From contig CASDTU010000036.1 of the NCBI GenBank assembly GCA_949283775.1, positions 1 to 42,957 of the forward strand: DNA of 42,957 bases, read 5' to 3'. Numbering within the stretch: the first letter of the stretch is position 1; every line of letters begins with the position of its first letter. The position numbers and the translations under genes were made by a program. Positions 23,573-33,352 of this stretch are shown here, in pieces. The DNA comes from an uncultured Bacillota bacterium (GTDB lineage Bacteria; Bacillota; Clostridia; Christensenellales; Borkfalkiaceae). The notes beneath the pieces are model-generated. The model saw only the letters and a program-made list of their open reading frames with translations, was not told the DNA's origin and made no database searches.

Positions 23573-24800
23573 TGATTTTTTTACGCTCCCGTCGTTTTAA
23601 AATTTGAATATGAATAAAAAATACCATCAGAAAAAAGAACGTCGATTTTGAATAATACGAGACAGAACCAAAATCCATAATCATTTGTATAAAAATCAAT
23701 ACCGCACAAATCACACTGAAAGTATTTGCCTTTTTACGGTACCGAATCAAATTCACAATACAATAACAATACATGGAATAAAAGATCAACAATCCAAATA
23801 TGCCGCCCGTCGCCAAAAGTTCCACGTAATTGTTATGCAAATACGTATCTCTGCCAAGTTCCTGCATGAGTAAAAGTCCGGAATTACCGATACCGATCCC
23901 GAACAGAGGAGTCTTGAAAAACTGTTTTAATCCGACTATCATATAATCAATGCGCAGCTGCGTAGAACTATCTATTTCTCCGTTGCCCATAATAGCGGCA
24001 ATCAATCCTACCATGCGCTCTTTGATACCGTCAAACATCGGTAAAGACAATATAATGATACCCGCAAGCAGCAGGAAGAGAGCAAGTACAACCCAGCGAA
24101 GCAAGGTTTCCACTGCATTTTTGCTCTTTACGCGCCAAAAAAGCAACAGCACCGTACCCATAGCCACCATAACTAACGCTTTTCTGCTGCCCATTGCCGC
24201 AATCACAACGATCGCAGGAATGAGCATGATCAGCCGCAAGAGTTTCCACGCAAACTTATCTTTTATAAAAAAAGTATCGAACACCGTTATAAGCATGGAA
24301 TTTGCCACGATCATTGCAATGGAATTGACGTTCGCAAATGAACTATCCAGCCGTCCGTCCGCCGCCAGCACCGCAATGATCTGACCGACACCGTAATACG
24401 CAATCGAATACAGCGCTACCGCATTCCCCGCCCATAACACTGCGCGCAGCAAAGGCAGTACCGAATCTTTCTCCGAATAATGCAAATAAAATACAAATGT
24501 GCATACCAAAATCTTTACTATGGTAAATGCTTTTTCAAACGCATACACTCCGTTCCATGCCCATAGGGCGCTGAGCAGACAATATACAACAAATGCCAAA
24601 ACGTAAAAGAAATATTTTTCAAATCGGATGCGTACTTTCCCACATTTTTGCAACTCATCCAAAAGAAAAACCGCAATCGTTACCGCAAACAGAACAGCGC
24701 CCCCCCAAAGGCTCGCTTCAAAAATATAAAAGGAAGCGACAAGGCATACTGTCAAAACCCATATTAAGTTTTCCGTGTTAAAAACTTTCTTTAACGGCAT
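23538..24800 (-). CDS. Wzy-type polysaccharide polymerase (O-antigen ligase family)
   Basis: A 420-residue membrane protein with about ten to eleven hydrophobic spans and the large external loop of the Wzy/WaaL family. The conserved patch is GIGIGNSGLL followed by YLHNNYVELLATGGIFGLL near residues 320-355. It should polymerise lipid-linked repeat units on the outer face of the membrane. AAGGAAA lies just before ATG 24800, and 14 bases separate it from the glycosyltransferase gene. Because a second family member lies at the start of the same operon, one may polymerise and the other transfer the chain. Being between glycosyltransferase and ligase genes, this one is the better polymerase candidate. 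Confidence 0.88.
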   Translation of the reverse strand: MPLKKVFNTENLIWVLTVCLVASFYIFEASLWGGAVLFAVTIAVFLLDELQKCGKVRIRFEKYFFYVLAFVVYCLLSALWAWNGVYAFEKAFTIVKILVCTFVFYLHYSEKDSVLPLLRAVLWAGNAVALYSIAYYGVGQIIAVLAADGRLDSSFANVNSIAMIVANSMLITVFDTFFIKDKFAWKLLRLIMLIPAIVVIAAMGSRKALVMVAMGTVLLLFWRVKSKNAVETLLRWVVLALFLLLAGIIILSLPMFDGIKERMVGLIAAIMGNGEIDSSTQLRIDYMIVGLKQFFKTPLFGIGIGNSGLLLMQELGRDTYLHNNYVELLATGGIFGLLIFYSMYCYCIVNLIRYRKKANTFSVICAVLIFIQMIMDFGSVSYYSKSTFFFLMVFFIHIQILKRRERKKINENVSLDKSRG

Positions 24801-24814
24801 TGAATTTCCTTTCT

Positions 24815-25921
24815 TTAACCTTTCTTGAAAATGATCTCGGTAAACCTTTTTACACAGTCTTCGATATCATAACCCGCACTTTTCATCTCCGCGGTATATG
24901 CGGAACGATCGTTCCGATTTTGCGTAATTTCGATCGCTTTGTCCGCCCACTGCACGGCGGAACTCTTTAAAGATTCAAAACGAACTAAGTCCGTAACGCC
25001 TGCTTCCGCCGTGATCGTATCGGATATAAGGCATGGCAGCCCCGAAGCCTGCGCTTCAATCACGGTGTTGGGCATTCCTTCGTAAAAAGAAGGAAACACA
25101 AAAACGTCCATAACCGATAAAAGCTGCGGAACATCGCTGCGTACGCCCAAAAAGAAAACGCTCTCCGAAAGATCCAGCTTGTCCGCTTTTTCTTTAATAG
25201 CGCCTTGCAGTTCCCCTTTCCCTATCAAAACAAGCACGGCGTTCTCTTTTTTCTTTTTGATCTGTGCAAAAATATCTAACAAAAATTCATGATTCTTTTG
25301 CGTATTAAAACGCCCGATATGCCCGACTACAAATTTATTTTCCAAATGCAAAGTTTTTAACAGCAATTCCCTTTCGGACTGCGAAAACTGAAAAGCATCA
25401 ATATTTAATCCGTTTTTTAAAATATGAACTTCGCCCGTTTTCAATGCTTTTTCGCCGAACGTATAGACCGCTGCTTTATCCGAAGGCGCAATTCTGACAT
25501 CAACATATTTTCCATATAAAAATTTGCCAAGCATATGCGCTATACGAACTTTGATTCCCTTTCCGTCGCTTGAATTACTCGACCTCGCCGCACAAACTTT
25601 TGCTCCTGCTTTTTTAGCAATTTTTAAATCGAGAAAACCGGCAGCATTCGATGTGATTCGCAACACATACTCGTAATTGTTTTCAGAAATTATTTTGTGC
25701 AGCTGCGAAATAAATTCTTTCAGATTTTCCGATTTTGAAGGGATCCTGTAAACTTTACCGTGCATTGCATTAATTTCATCTTCATAAAAGCACGGCTCTT
25801 TTACATTGATACAAAAATCCATCTGGTAAAGAGTTTTATCCAGCTGTCTGTATATTTTCATCAAAAATGTTTCTGCGCCGCCGGCATTCATACCGGATAG
25901 AATACATAGTAGCCTCTTCAT
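24815..25921 (-). CDS. glycosyltransferase, family GT4
   Basis: A 368-residue GT-B fold enzyme. The N-terminal domain has the GGAET motif (14-18) of EPS-type GT4 proteins. The C-terminal nucleotide-sugar domain has VVGHIGRFNTQKNHEFLLD (about 217-236) and FPSFYEGMPNTVIEAQASGLP (about 293-313), including the E-x7-E signature. It adds one sugar to the lipid-linked repeat on the cytoplasmic side; donor and linkage are not predictable. Its ATG immediately follows the stop of the preceding glycosyltransferase gene, whose end supplies AAAAGGAAA. Confidence 0.92.
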   Translation of the reverse strand: MKRLLCILSGMNAGGAETFLMKIYRQLDKTLYQMDFCINVKEPCFYEDEINAMHGKVYRIPSKSENLKEFISQLHKIISENNYEYVLRITSNAAGFLDLKIAKKAGAKVCAARSSNSSDGKGIKVRIAHMLGKFLYGKYVDVRIAPSDKAAVYTFGEKALKTGEVHILKNGLNIDAFQFSQSERELLLKTLHLENKFVVGHIGRFNTQKNHEFLLDIFAQIKKKKENAVLVLIGKGELQGAIKEKADKLDLSESVFFLGVRSDVPQLLSVMDVFVFPSFYEGMPNTVIEAQASGLPCLISDTITAEAGVTDLVRFESLKSSAVQWADKAIEITQNRNDRSAYTAEMKSAGYDIEDCVKRFTEIIFKKG

Positions 25922-27007
25922 TTATTTGTTTCCTTTTATTCCTAAGCGATCATGTTCTGCCTTATCATCAAGACTCTCTGCAAGTTTTTGCAATGCCGTG
26001 CTAGGCAAATACTCTTTCGCTTTTTGTATACAATTTTTCTTTTTTTCGTTCCATTCCTGCGGATTCTCTTCTATGCGGCTCAACAGCGATGTCAAAGCGG
26101 AAAAATCATTCATCGGATACCCTTCGCCCGTAACGCCGCGCTCTACGATATCCGAAAAACTTTCCCATTCCGCGCTGATCACGGGTACTCCTGCCGCATA
26201 GGCATCGATGATCGTACCGGGAATCCCTTCCGTATAAAAATGCGTAGGAAACAGCAAGGCAAAATACTCTTTTAAAACTTCCACGCTTTTATCGAAAGAA
26301 ACCGCTCCGCGATATTTTACAAAATCGGGGAATTTTTTTTGCAGCGATTCAAACCACTGCGTCTGCGCGGAATCGACTTGTCCGTAAATGTCGAGAGTGT
26401 AAACTGTTTTTCCTTCCTTTTCATTGATCGCTTTGACGGCATTCACGGCATCCTCAATGCCTTTCTCCCGCATAACGCGCGAAAACGTACAAACTTTCAA
26501 AGGCGGATTTACTGTATATACAAGATCGCTTTCCTGCAAAACTGTCAGATCTTTACAATTTAACAGCACCTGAATATTCAAAAATCCCGCTTTTTCAAGG
26601 TTTTTTTTCATCGTGGAGGTTTCTACAAAAATCGAATCGAACTTCATCAACGATTTTTTCAACGCCTTTCTTTTACTTACAAATTCGGGAAGCCACCCGC
26701 CGATCACAATGTAATGCAGTTTCCTGCCCTTGAAAAAACATCTCATAAAGCGAAGAAGGGGCGCAAATACGCGCAGCCCGTTATGCGCCGGCAAAATCAC
26801 TATATTTTTACACGTTAAAAGCGCTTTCAATACCTGAAACGGCGCTTTCAGAAGAGACAATGCCCCGCCGTGCGTATCTATTTTTAAAACTTGCTTTTGC
26901 GTAAATCTTTTTTCCAATTCTTCCGTAACGATCTTCGTTTTGACTGTCTGACCGTTCAGTAAATTTTTTCCAAAAGCAAAATGCCCTATTACGCATACTT
27001 TTTTCAC
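25922..27007 (-). CDS. glycosyltransferase, GT4-like
   Basis: A 361-residue GT-B fold enzyme with an N-terminal acceptor domain opening CVIGHFAFG and then GQTVKTK. The C-terminal donor domain has CTFSRVMREKGIEDAVNAV (about 187-205) and FPTHFYTEGIPGTIIDAYAAGVP (about 266-288), which carries the E-x7-D variant of the GT4 signature. The start is GTG 27007, supported by AGGAG 8 bases upstream. It abuts the next GT4 gene with no gap. An 84-base stretch without a gene separates it from the GT2 gene. Confidence 0.9.
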   Translation of the reverse strand: MKKVCVIGHFAFGKNLLNGQTVKTKIVTEELEKRFTQKQVLKIDTHGGALSLLKAPFQVLKALLTCKNIVILPAHNGLRVFAPLLRFMRCFFKGRKLHYIVIGGWLPEFVSKRKALKKSLMKFDSIFVETSTMKKNLEKAGFLNIQVLLNCKDLTVLQESDLVYTVNPPLKVCTFSRVMREKGIEDAVNAVKAINEKEGKTVYTLDIYGQVDSAQTQWFESLQKKFPDFVKYRGAVSFDKSVEVLKEYFALLFPTHFYTEGIPGTIIDAYAAGVPVISAEWESFSDIVERGVTGEGYPMNDFSALTSLLSRIEENPQEWNEKKKNCIQKAKEYLPSTALQKLAESLDDKAEHDRLGIKGNK

Positions 27008-27091
27008 AAGCCGTACTCCTATTTCCGAAACAGCCGGCGCCGTTTTTCATGTTGGTCTGTCAACGAGCAAACCTGATTCGGACTGACGATT

Positions 27092-28042
27092 TTATTCTTC
27101 TATTTTCACGTCCGCTCTTTTTTTGAAAAAAGAAAAAAATTCTTTTACGGCATCGATCGGCGAACAGAAAAACGCAACGAACGCCTGTCCCGCTGCTTTT
27201 AAATATTTTTTATACCGAAGATAAATCACGACCAATACCGCATGGTGCCGAAACCGCACATACATCCTTTCTCCGCGCGAGAGCACGCCGAATTCTTTTT
27301 TCTTGAACTCATACACGTTCATTTCGCCTTTCAGCTTGTTCGCGCCGTTTGAAATGCATTCCTGCCCTTCCCGATATAAAATCATGCCGTTATCGTTGAG
27401 ATAGCCGATCTTCAACCCGCCCTTGATCGTGTTGTACATCAAATAGTATTCTTGCCCCACCGGAACGTTGACAAATCCGCCGATTTTAAGCAGCGCTTCC
27501 CGTCTGTACATAAACGTATTCGTTGCGGTTATTTGCCTCGTCAGATGATACCGAAGAAGAGTATCGTTATCAAAACTCTTTATCCCGCTGTGTTCGCGAA
27601 AATCGACGACCTTCTCTTCCCCGTTACAAATCACGATATTGGTAAAAGACATATCCAAGTCGTTTTCGAGCATAAATTCAAGCTGATTTTTTACTTTATT
27701 TTTTAAATATCTGTCGTCATCATCCAAAAAAGTAATGTATTCCCCGGTTGAATGTCGGATCCCGACATTTCTTGATTCCGCCCCGCCCAAATTCTCGGCG
27801 TTTTGTACGTACCGAATCTTTTCATTGTTTAAGCCGCGGATGTATGCGGACAACGCGGCCCGATAGGCGGTATGCTCCGGCTTTGCATTATCGTCCACAA
27901 CAACGATCTCTATATTTTCATATGTCTGCGCGAGCAGTGATTCGATCGCTCTCGCAAAGAGTTCCTTCGGCCTCTTATAAGACGGTACAATGACGCTCAC
28001 TTTAACGGCAGCGGTCCTTTCTAAATCACAGCTATCTTTCAT
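27092..28042 (-). CDS. glycosyltransferase, family GT2
   Basis: A 316-residue GT-A fold enzyme. The N-terminal domain has VSVIVPSYKRP (about 14-24), IEIVVVDDN (about 45-53) and the metal-binding run FLDDDDR near residue 106. The C-terminal part has basic and hydrophobic helices (FRHHAVLVVIYLRYKKYLKAAG) that may associate with the membrane. The start chosen is ATG 28042, because GGTGA lies 8 bases upstream; a GTG at 28054 overlapping the previous stop is a weaker alternative. It extends the glycan after the initiating transferase, whose gene precedes it directly. Confidence 0.9.
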   Translation of the reverse strand: MKDSCDLERTAAVKVSVIVPSYKRPKELFARAIESLLAQTYENIEIVVVDDNAKPEHTAYRAALSAYIRGLNNEKIRYVQNAENLGGAESRNVGIRHSTGEYITFLDDDDRYLKNKVKNQLEFMLENDLDMSFTNIVICNGEEKVVDFREHSGIKSFDNDTLLRYHLTRQITATNTFMYRREALLKIGGFVNVPVGQEYYLMYNTIKGGLKIGYLNDNGMILYREGQECISNGANKLKGEMNVYEFKKKEFGVLSRGERMYVRFRHHAVLVVIYLRYKKYLKAAGQAFVAFFCSPIDAVKEFFSFFKKRADVKIEE

Positions 28043-28050
28043 TATACTCT

Positions 28051-28800
28051 TCACCCTATTATCGCAAAAAAAGTTTTCAAAATTAAATATACATCATAAA
28101 ACACATTCATTTTTTGCATATACTGCAAATTCAAACGTATCTTTTCGGGCATGATTTCATGAATATATGTTTCTTCGGGATTTTCACTTTTTTCTAAAAC
28201 TTCGCTTTCGTTCCGGTAGACAATACTCGCAAGTTCGGTTATGCCCGGACGAATACGCAATATATTCCTTTGATACGCATCGTATAAATTGACATACTTC
28301 GGCACTTCCGGCCGAGGCCCTACAAAACTCATCTGCCCGAAAAACACATTGATCAGCTGCGGCAATTCGTCCAATTTTGTTTTTCGCAAAAATTTTCCGA
28401 TACCTGTTATCCTGGCATCTTGCCCGACGGTTATCTGCAATCCCCGTTTTTCCGCGTCCGCAACCATAGTGCGAAATTTAAATATCCGGAATTCCTTTCC
28501 GCCTTTACCGACGCGCACCTGTCTGAAAAAGACCGGCCCTTCGGAACTGACGCGAATGAGAAACGCCAAGATCAAAAACGGCAGAATCAATACGCACAGC
28601 CCCAGCCCGGAAGCGAAAAGATCAAACGCCCGTTTAAAAAACAGCGCAACCCGCTTTTTTCGCATGAGCGCATCGAAATCGATATCCGAATAAATATCAC
28701 TTTCAGGCCGCGCCGCATTCTCCGTCTCTTCCCTGCTGCAATTTTCTGTTTTGTCTAAGCTGCGTTCCCTCTCTTTTGCCGTTAAATTGCTCTTTTCCAT
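28051..28800 (-). CDS. initiating phosphoglycosyl transferase (undecaprenyl-phosphate sugar phosphotransferase)
   Basis: A 249-residue protein with the monotopic phosphoglycosyl transferase domain: a re-entrant hydrophobic helix at about 58-83, then FKFRTM at 107-112, KLDELPQLINVFFGQMSF at 142-159 and VGPRPEVP at 160-167. It transfers a sugar-1-phosphate to undecaprenyl phosphate and so starts the repeat unit. It lacks the N-terminal four-helix part of WbaP, as in small PglC-type enzymes, but has a ~50-residue polar N-terminal extension. GGAGG lies 5 bases before ATG 28800. Placed after an aminotransferase and a PglF-type gene, its substrate may be an amino-dideoxy sugar. Confidence 0.93.
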   Translation of the reverse strand: MEKSNLTAKERERSLDKTENCSREETENAARPESDIYSDIDFDALMRKKRVALFFKRAFDLFASGLGLCVLILPFLILAFLIRVSSEGPVFFRQVRVGKGGKEFRIFKFRTMVADAEKRGLQITVGQDARITGIGKFLRKTKLDELPQLINVFFGQMSFVGPRPEVPKYVNLYDAYQRNILRIRPGITELASIVYRNESEVLEKSENPEETYIHEIMPEKIRLNLQYMQKMNVFYDVYLILKTFFAIIG

Positions 28801-28814
28801 AGATACCTCCGCCG

Positions 28815-30014
28815 TTACAGCGCTTTCAAAATACGAATAAACTGCTCAACGACATAGTCCGCTTCTTCATCTGTCAATAACGTATGCAGCGGCAATGTAA
28901 TTTCGTTACTGAAACGCTCATACGCAATCGGATAATCCGCAATCGAAAAGCCCAAATTCCGATAAGCCGTATGCATCGGCAAGGGTTTATAATGCACGTT
29001 TGCCGCTATGCCGCTCTCTGCAAGTTTTACGATCACAGTATTGCGAACCTCCGCATTTTTAATCGCATATGCGTTTGTGAGATACAGATGTCCGCTGCCT
29101 CTGTGATCAGGACCGTAATGATCCAAAACCTGCGCAAAAGGGCGAATTGCGGCATTGTACTTTTCAATAATTTCCCGCCTGCGCGCCAAAAGCGCATCGT
29201 ACCGCCTCAGCTGCGCAAGCCCGATCGAAGCCATGATGTCCGTCATATTGCATTTCTGCCCTAACAGAGAAATATCGTATTCCCATGCGCCGAGCTGATT
29301 TTTTGCCAAAGCGTCTTTGCTTTGGCCGTGCAAAGACCACAGCATAAATTGTTTATACAGCCATTCGTTGTCTAAATCTTTTCTGCTTTTCCAGACGACG
29401 GCGCCGCCTTCCGCCGTCGTCAGATTTTTGACGGCGTGAAAACTGAAAGACGTAAAATCCGCAAACGTTCCGCTCCGCTTTCCGCTTCTCTCCGCGCCGA
29501 AACTGTGCGCCGCGTCCGCAAGCACGATGATCCTGCCAAATAAATTTTGCAGCCCGTTTCTTGCCCGAAACAGCGTTTTCTTCGCTTCTACGATCTTATA
29601 AACGCGCTCATAATCGCAAACGATCCCCGCAATATCGACCGGAATGATCACTTTTGTTTTTTCCGTGATCAATGTTTCCAATTTGTCATAATCCATTTCG
29701 TAACCGGACGGATCGATATCGCATAAAACGATCTTTGCTCCGACGTGCTCCGCCACGCTCGCGCTTGCCGTATACGTATAGGCGGACGTGATCACTTCGT
29801 CGCCCTTTCCGACACCTAAAATTTTTAATACGAGTTCCAACCCTGCCGTTGCGGAATTTAAACATACGGCTTTTTCCGTACCGCAATAACTGGCGATCTG
29901 CCTTTCAAACTCTTTCGTTTTCGGCCCGGTCGTGATCCAACCCGAACGCAGCGCATCCACAACTTCCTCTATTTCGCTCTCGGAAATATCCGGAGGCGAA
30001 AATCGTATATTCAT
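28815..30014 (-). CDS. DegT/DnrJ/EryC1-family sugar aminotransferase
   Basis: A 399-residue PLP enzyme. It shows GWITTGPKTKEFE (25-37), NSATAGLELVL (53-63), the ADAAHSFGA segment (166-174) with the cofactor-contacting Asp, and SFSFHAVKNLTTAEGGAV (189-206) with the PLP lysine at 196. It adds an amino group to a keto sugar nucleotide; with the PglF-type dehydratase encoded two genes earlier, the likely product is a UDP-4-amino-4,6-dideoxy-N-acetylhexosamine. The start is ATG 30014 after AAGGAAAA; a TTG at 30029 precedes the ribosome site. The gap to the transferase gene is 14 bases. Confidence 0.92.
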   Translation of the reverse strand: MNIRFSPPDISESEIEEVVDALRSGWITTGPKTKEFERQIASYCGTEKAVCLNSATAGLELVLKILGVGKGDEVITSAYTYTASASVAEHVGAKIVLCDIDPSGYEMDYDKLETLITEKTKVIIPVDIAGIVCDYERVYKIVEAKKTLFRARNGLQNLFGRIIVLADAAHSFGAERSGKRSGTFADFTSFSFHAVKNLTTAEGGAVVWKSRKDLDNEWLYKQFMLWSLHGQSKDALAKNQLGAWEYDISLLGQKCNMTDIMASIGLAQLRRYDALLARRREIIEKYNAAIRPFAQVLDHYGPDHRGSGHLYLTNAYAIKNAEVRNTVIVKLAESGIAANVHYKPLPMHTAYRNLGFSIADYPIAYERFSNEITLPLHTLLTDEEADYVVEQFIRILKAL

Positions 30015-30107
30015 AATTTTTTCCTTCAACTTCCTTCTACGTATTTCTGTTATCCAATTACAGTATACTTTATAGCATGACGATACGGCCCGTTCGCATA
30101 CAAATTT

Positions 30108-31418
30108 CTAATCTTTTACCGAATCATCTCCTGCCGGCAAAGTTTTCTCGTTTTTTTGATTTTTATATTTCGGATAGTCGACGATACAAATAACAATACA
30201 GACGCCCAACAAACCGATAATAAATCCGCCGAAAGCCGCCAGCAATGAACTGAATCCTCCGCCCTCTTCCAGCTGATTCTTTTGCATATGGAAATACGAC
30301 TCTTTTTCAAAAAATTGCACGCGGACTTTTTGCAAAATTTCCGTCTGTTCTTTTAAGAGATCCGCACACGTGTTTAAACGGGCTTCGAAACTTGCGTTTT
30401 TGTCTTGATTTTGCTGCTCCGTCAGTTTGTTATTGGATACGATCTGAGCCATCTCCACCAAACACACAATTTTATCATCGGTCAGTTTCATAATTTTGTT
30501 ATCGACCATCGTTACCAGATCCTGATTCCCTTCTTCCACAAATTCTTCGCGGGAAACTTTTAACTGCGCTATTTCCTGATCCAGACGATCGACCAGCCCT
30601 TGCAGGACTTCCGTGCGATAGACGGACTCCTGTTTGTATGCCGTGAGATCATAAATGTATCCCTTGACTTCCAATTCTTCCAAAACAGCTTGCTGAACGG
30701 TTTCATTGAACGATTCCAAACAGTTGGTGCGATAGGAATCCAAAGTTTGAACCACGGACGTACCGTTTTCATCCTGTATGGAAACGGTATAATACGCGCC
30801 TTTTGAAGAAATCATGACGTCATAAAAATTTAAAAGATACTTCTGCTGCGCAATCAAATAATTTACTTTCTGTTCATACGACGTCGCCAATCCGCTGTTA
30901 TAATTGTTCAAATAGGTATCGTAAGTAATCCCCTCAACGATATCCTGCACATGTTTGATCGAATATTGCGCGACCTCTCTTACAAAATCTTGCGCTTGCT
31001 GCTTACTTTCAAAATAAACCCCGTCCATCACCAACGTAACAAGAACTTCCGACTCCGTATCTTTCGAATTGGAAACTTTTTGTTCGGAAATCGATATTCC
31101 GTCTTTTTGGATCATCTTTTCAATATCAATCGAATCAAACGCCCCGTCGGCCTCTTCTTTGATCTGATTCAAAATTTCCAGGGAAATAGTATCCTCGATC
31201 CTGTATACCGAGCTGTCCGGATACAGCCCTAAATTTAATCCGGGAAAAGAAATAGAATAGGTCGAAACATATTTTCTCTGGTTCTCGTTATACCAAAACT
31301 GAACGACGCAAAAAAATACAATCGCGAAGGCAACCGACACAATCAATACTATCCAGATTTTTTTCCATAAAATATGAAAAATATCTCCGAACGTCAATCC
31401 AACTTCTTCGTTTTCCAT
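30108..31418 (-). CDS. Wzz-type chain-length / polysaccharide co-polymerase
   Basis: A 436-residue membrane protein with one span near the N-terminus (about 18-41), a long extracytoplasmic helical region and a second span at about 393-415, followed by a ~25-residue polar tail. This is the layout of Wzz/YveK co-polymerases that set chain length with Wzy. The tail has no tyrosine cluster or fused kinase, and no BY-kinase or phosphatase gene follows, so phosphorylation control is not encoded here. AGGAG lies 7 bases before ATG 31418. It sits between the dehydratase and aminotransferase genes. Confidence 0.87.
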   Translation of the reverse strand: MENEEVGLTFGDIFHILWKKIWIVLIVSVAFAIVFFCVVQFWYNENQRKYVSTYSISFPGLNLGLYPDSSVYRIEDTISLEILNQIKEEADGAFDSIDIEKMIQKDGISISEQKVSNSKDTESEVLVTLVMDGVYFESKQQAQDFVREVAQYSIKHVQDIVEGITYDTYLNNYNSGLATSYEQKVNYLIAQQKYLLNFYDVMISSKGAYYTVSIQDENGTSVVQTLDSYRTNCLESFNETVQQAVLEELEVKGYIYDLTAYKQESVYRTEVLQGLVDRLDQEIAQLKVSREEFVEEGNQDLVTMVDNKIMKLTDDKIVCLVEMAQIVSNNKLTEQQNQDKNASFEARLNTCADLLKEQTEILQKVRVQFFEKESYFHMQKNQLEEGGGFSSLLAAFGGFIIGLLGVCIVICIVDYPKYKNQKNEKTLPAGDDSVKD

Positions 31419-31453
31419 ATAAAATCTCCTATACTTATAAATTCGTTTTCGTC

Positions 31454-33289
31454 CTATTTTCCGTTGTCGGACGGTCTATACGTTTTTACCAATTCCCCGA
31501 TCAAAGCGCGAATATTGGAATCTTCGACGAGAACGGCTTTTTGCAATTTATCCAGTTCCGCCCAAAGAAATCCTTCGTCGATATCGATGGGGTTTGCAAT
31601 ATTGATCAATCCGTTAGCCGTTGTCTGCAAGCCCTCCTCATCCATTAAACGCTCTTCAAACAGCTTTTCTCCCGGCCGAAGGCCCGTGCATTTTATCTCT
31701 ATATCCACATTCGGTTCCAAACCGGAAAGTTTTATCAAATTATAAGCCAAATCATAGATTTTGACCGGCTCCCCCATATCCAAAACATAAATCTGCCCGC
31801 CCTGCGCATATGCTCCCGCTTGCAAGACGAGGGAAACCGCTTCCGGAATCGTCATAAAATACCGAATGATATCTTTATGCGTAACCGTTACAGGCCCGCC
31901 TTCCGCAATTTGTTTTTCAAAAAGCGGAATGACCGATCCGTTGGACCCAAGCACGTTGCCGAACCGAACCGCAACAAACTTTGTTTGACTGCGCCTTCCG
32001 ATCGTCTGTATGATCATTTCGCAAATGCGCTTCGTCGCACCCATAACATTCGTCGGATTGACCGCTTTATCCGTCGAAATTTGCACAAAAGTTTTGACTC
32101 CATATTTATCCGCGCTCTTTGCAACGTTTAGCGTGCCGAAAACATTATTTTTCACCGCTTCGTTCGGGCTTGTCTCCATGAGCGGCACGTGCTTATGCGC
32201 CGCCGCATTGAATACGATCTCCGGACGATATTTCAAGAAAACGTCATCGATTTTCTTTTTATCCCGAATACTTGCGATCAATGTCAATAAAGCCACGTTC
32301 GGACAGCTTCTCTTTAATTCCTGTTCTATGTCATAGGCGTTGTTTTCGTAAATATCGAGAATGATAAGCCGTTTCGGATTGTGCCTCGCTATCTGACGAC
32401 AAAGTTCGCTGCCGATAGATCCGCCGCCGCCCGTTACGAGAACAACTCGCCCTTCTATATATCCGATGATTTCGTCAAGATTTACCTTGATCTGCTCTCG
32501 GCCGAGCAAGTCGGCAATTTGTACCGGCCGCAGCGCCGATACGCTCGCGTCGCCGCTCACGATCTGATAGATCCCAGGCAAAATCTTTACTTTGCATTTC
32601 GTCGTCTTGCAAATGTCGAAAACTTCCTGAATTTTCTTTTTCGGCACGGACGGCATTGCAATCAAAATTTCTTCGATATTGTAGCTGTCGGCAAATTTTT
32701 TGATATCCTTTGTTGTCCCGACAATTTTTACGTTGCCGATCCTCGTCCCCAATTTGACGGGATCGTCATCCACGATACAGACCGGTTTATACGCTATCTT
32801 GTCCGTTGTCTGTATCTCGCGGATCAGCATCGTACCGGCATCTCCGCCGCCTACGATCATTGCGCGGATCTTTTGCTTCCCGCTCTGCGATACATACCGC
32901 AGCGCCGTTATGATCCTTTTGGAATACCGGATCAGCAGAACAAATATCGTAAAAATAAAGGAAAACAGAATACTCGTACGCACCGTACAGACCGTATTCG
33001 TAATTATAGCATAAATCAAATTGATCAAAAATAAACACAGGCAAGCCGCAATTATTTTCAATGTGTCGAAAATGCCAACCGAGCGCAAGGATACCGCATC
33101 CAACCGAAACAGAATAAAGAAAAACCCGACGGCAAAAACATTGAAGATAAACCAGTACAACAAATCTAAAGTCCACTGTATCTTCGCCTGCACGATCAGC
33201 ATCGACGCCAACATCGATACCAATAGCGCAATATAATCACACACTACTATAAAAAGAAATTTCTTTTTATTCTGAAATAACTTAGACAT
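31454..33289 (-). CDS. PglF/CapD-type membrane-anchored UDP-sugar 4,6-dehydratase
   Basis: A 611-residue protein with about four membrane spans in the first 125 residues, a CoA-binding-like Rossmann domain (MIVGGGDAGT at 144-153) and a C-terminal short-chain dehydrogenase domain with TGGGGSIGSEL (286-296), STDKAVNP (405-412) and MGATK (416-420). In this family the catalytic tyrosine of YxxxK is replaced at the MGATK position. Relatives remove water from UDP-GlcNAc to give a 4-keto-6-deoxy sugar. The start is ATG 33289, with AGGGAG just upstream; the frame extends to 33325 without a ribosome site. It would supply the aminotransferase encoded two genes downstream. Confidence 0.93.
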   Translation of the reverse strand: MSKLFQNKKKFLFIVVCDYIALLVSMLASMLIVQAKIQWTLDLLYWFIFNVFAVGFFFILFRLDAVSLRSVGIFDTLKIIAACLCLFLINLIYAIITNTVCTVRTSILFSFIFTIFVLLIRYSKRIITALRYVSQSGKQKIRAMIVGGGDAGTMLIREIQTTDKIAYKPVCIVDDDPVKLGTRIGNVKIVGTTKDIKKFADSYNIEEILIAMPSVPKKKIQEVFDICKTTKCKVKILPGIYQIVSGDASVSALRPVQIADLLGREQIKVNLDEIIGYIEGRVVLVTGGGGSIGSELCRQIARHNPKRLIILDIYENNAYDIEQELKRSCPNVALLTLIASIRDKKKIDDVFLKYRPEIVFNAAAHKHVPLMETSPNEAVKNNVFGTLNVAKSADKYGVKTFVQISTDKAVNPTNVMGATKRICEMIIQTIGRRSQTKFVAVRFGNVLGSNGSVIPLFEKQIAEGGPVTVTHKDIIRYFMTIPEAVSLVLQAGAYAQGGQIYVLDMGEPVKIYDLAYNLIKLSGLEPNVDIEIKCTGLRPGEKLFEERLMDEEGLQTTANGLINIANPIDIDEGFLWAELDKLQKAVLVEDSNIRALIGELVKTYRPSDNGK

Positions 33290-33352
33290 AATTTCTCCCT
33301 GACGGATAAAATACCCGTTTTGCAAAGCAGCGCTTTTTTGCCGCTCTCGGCT

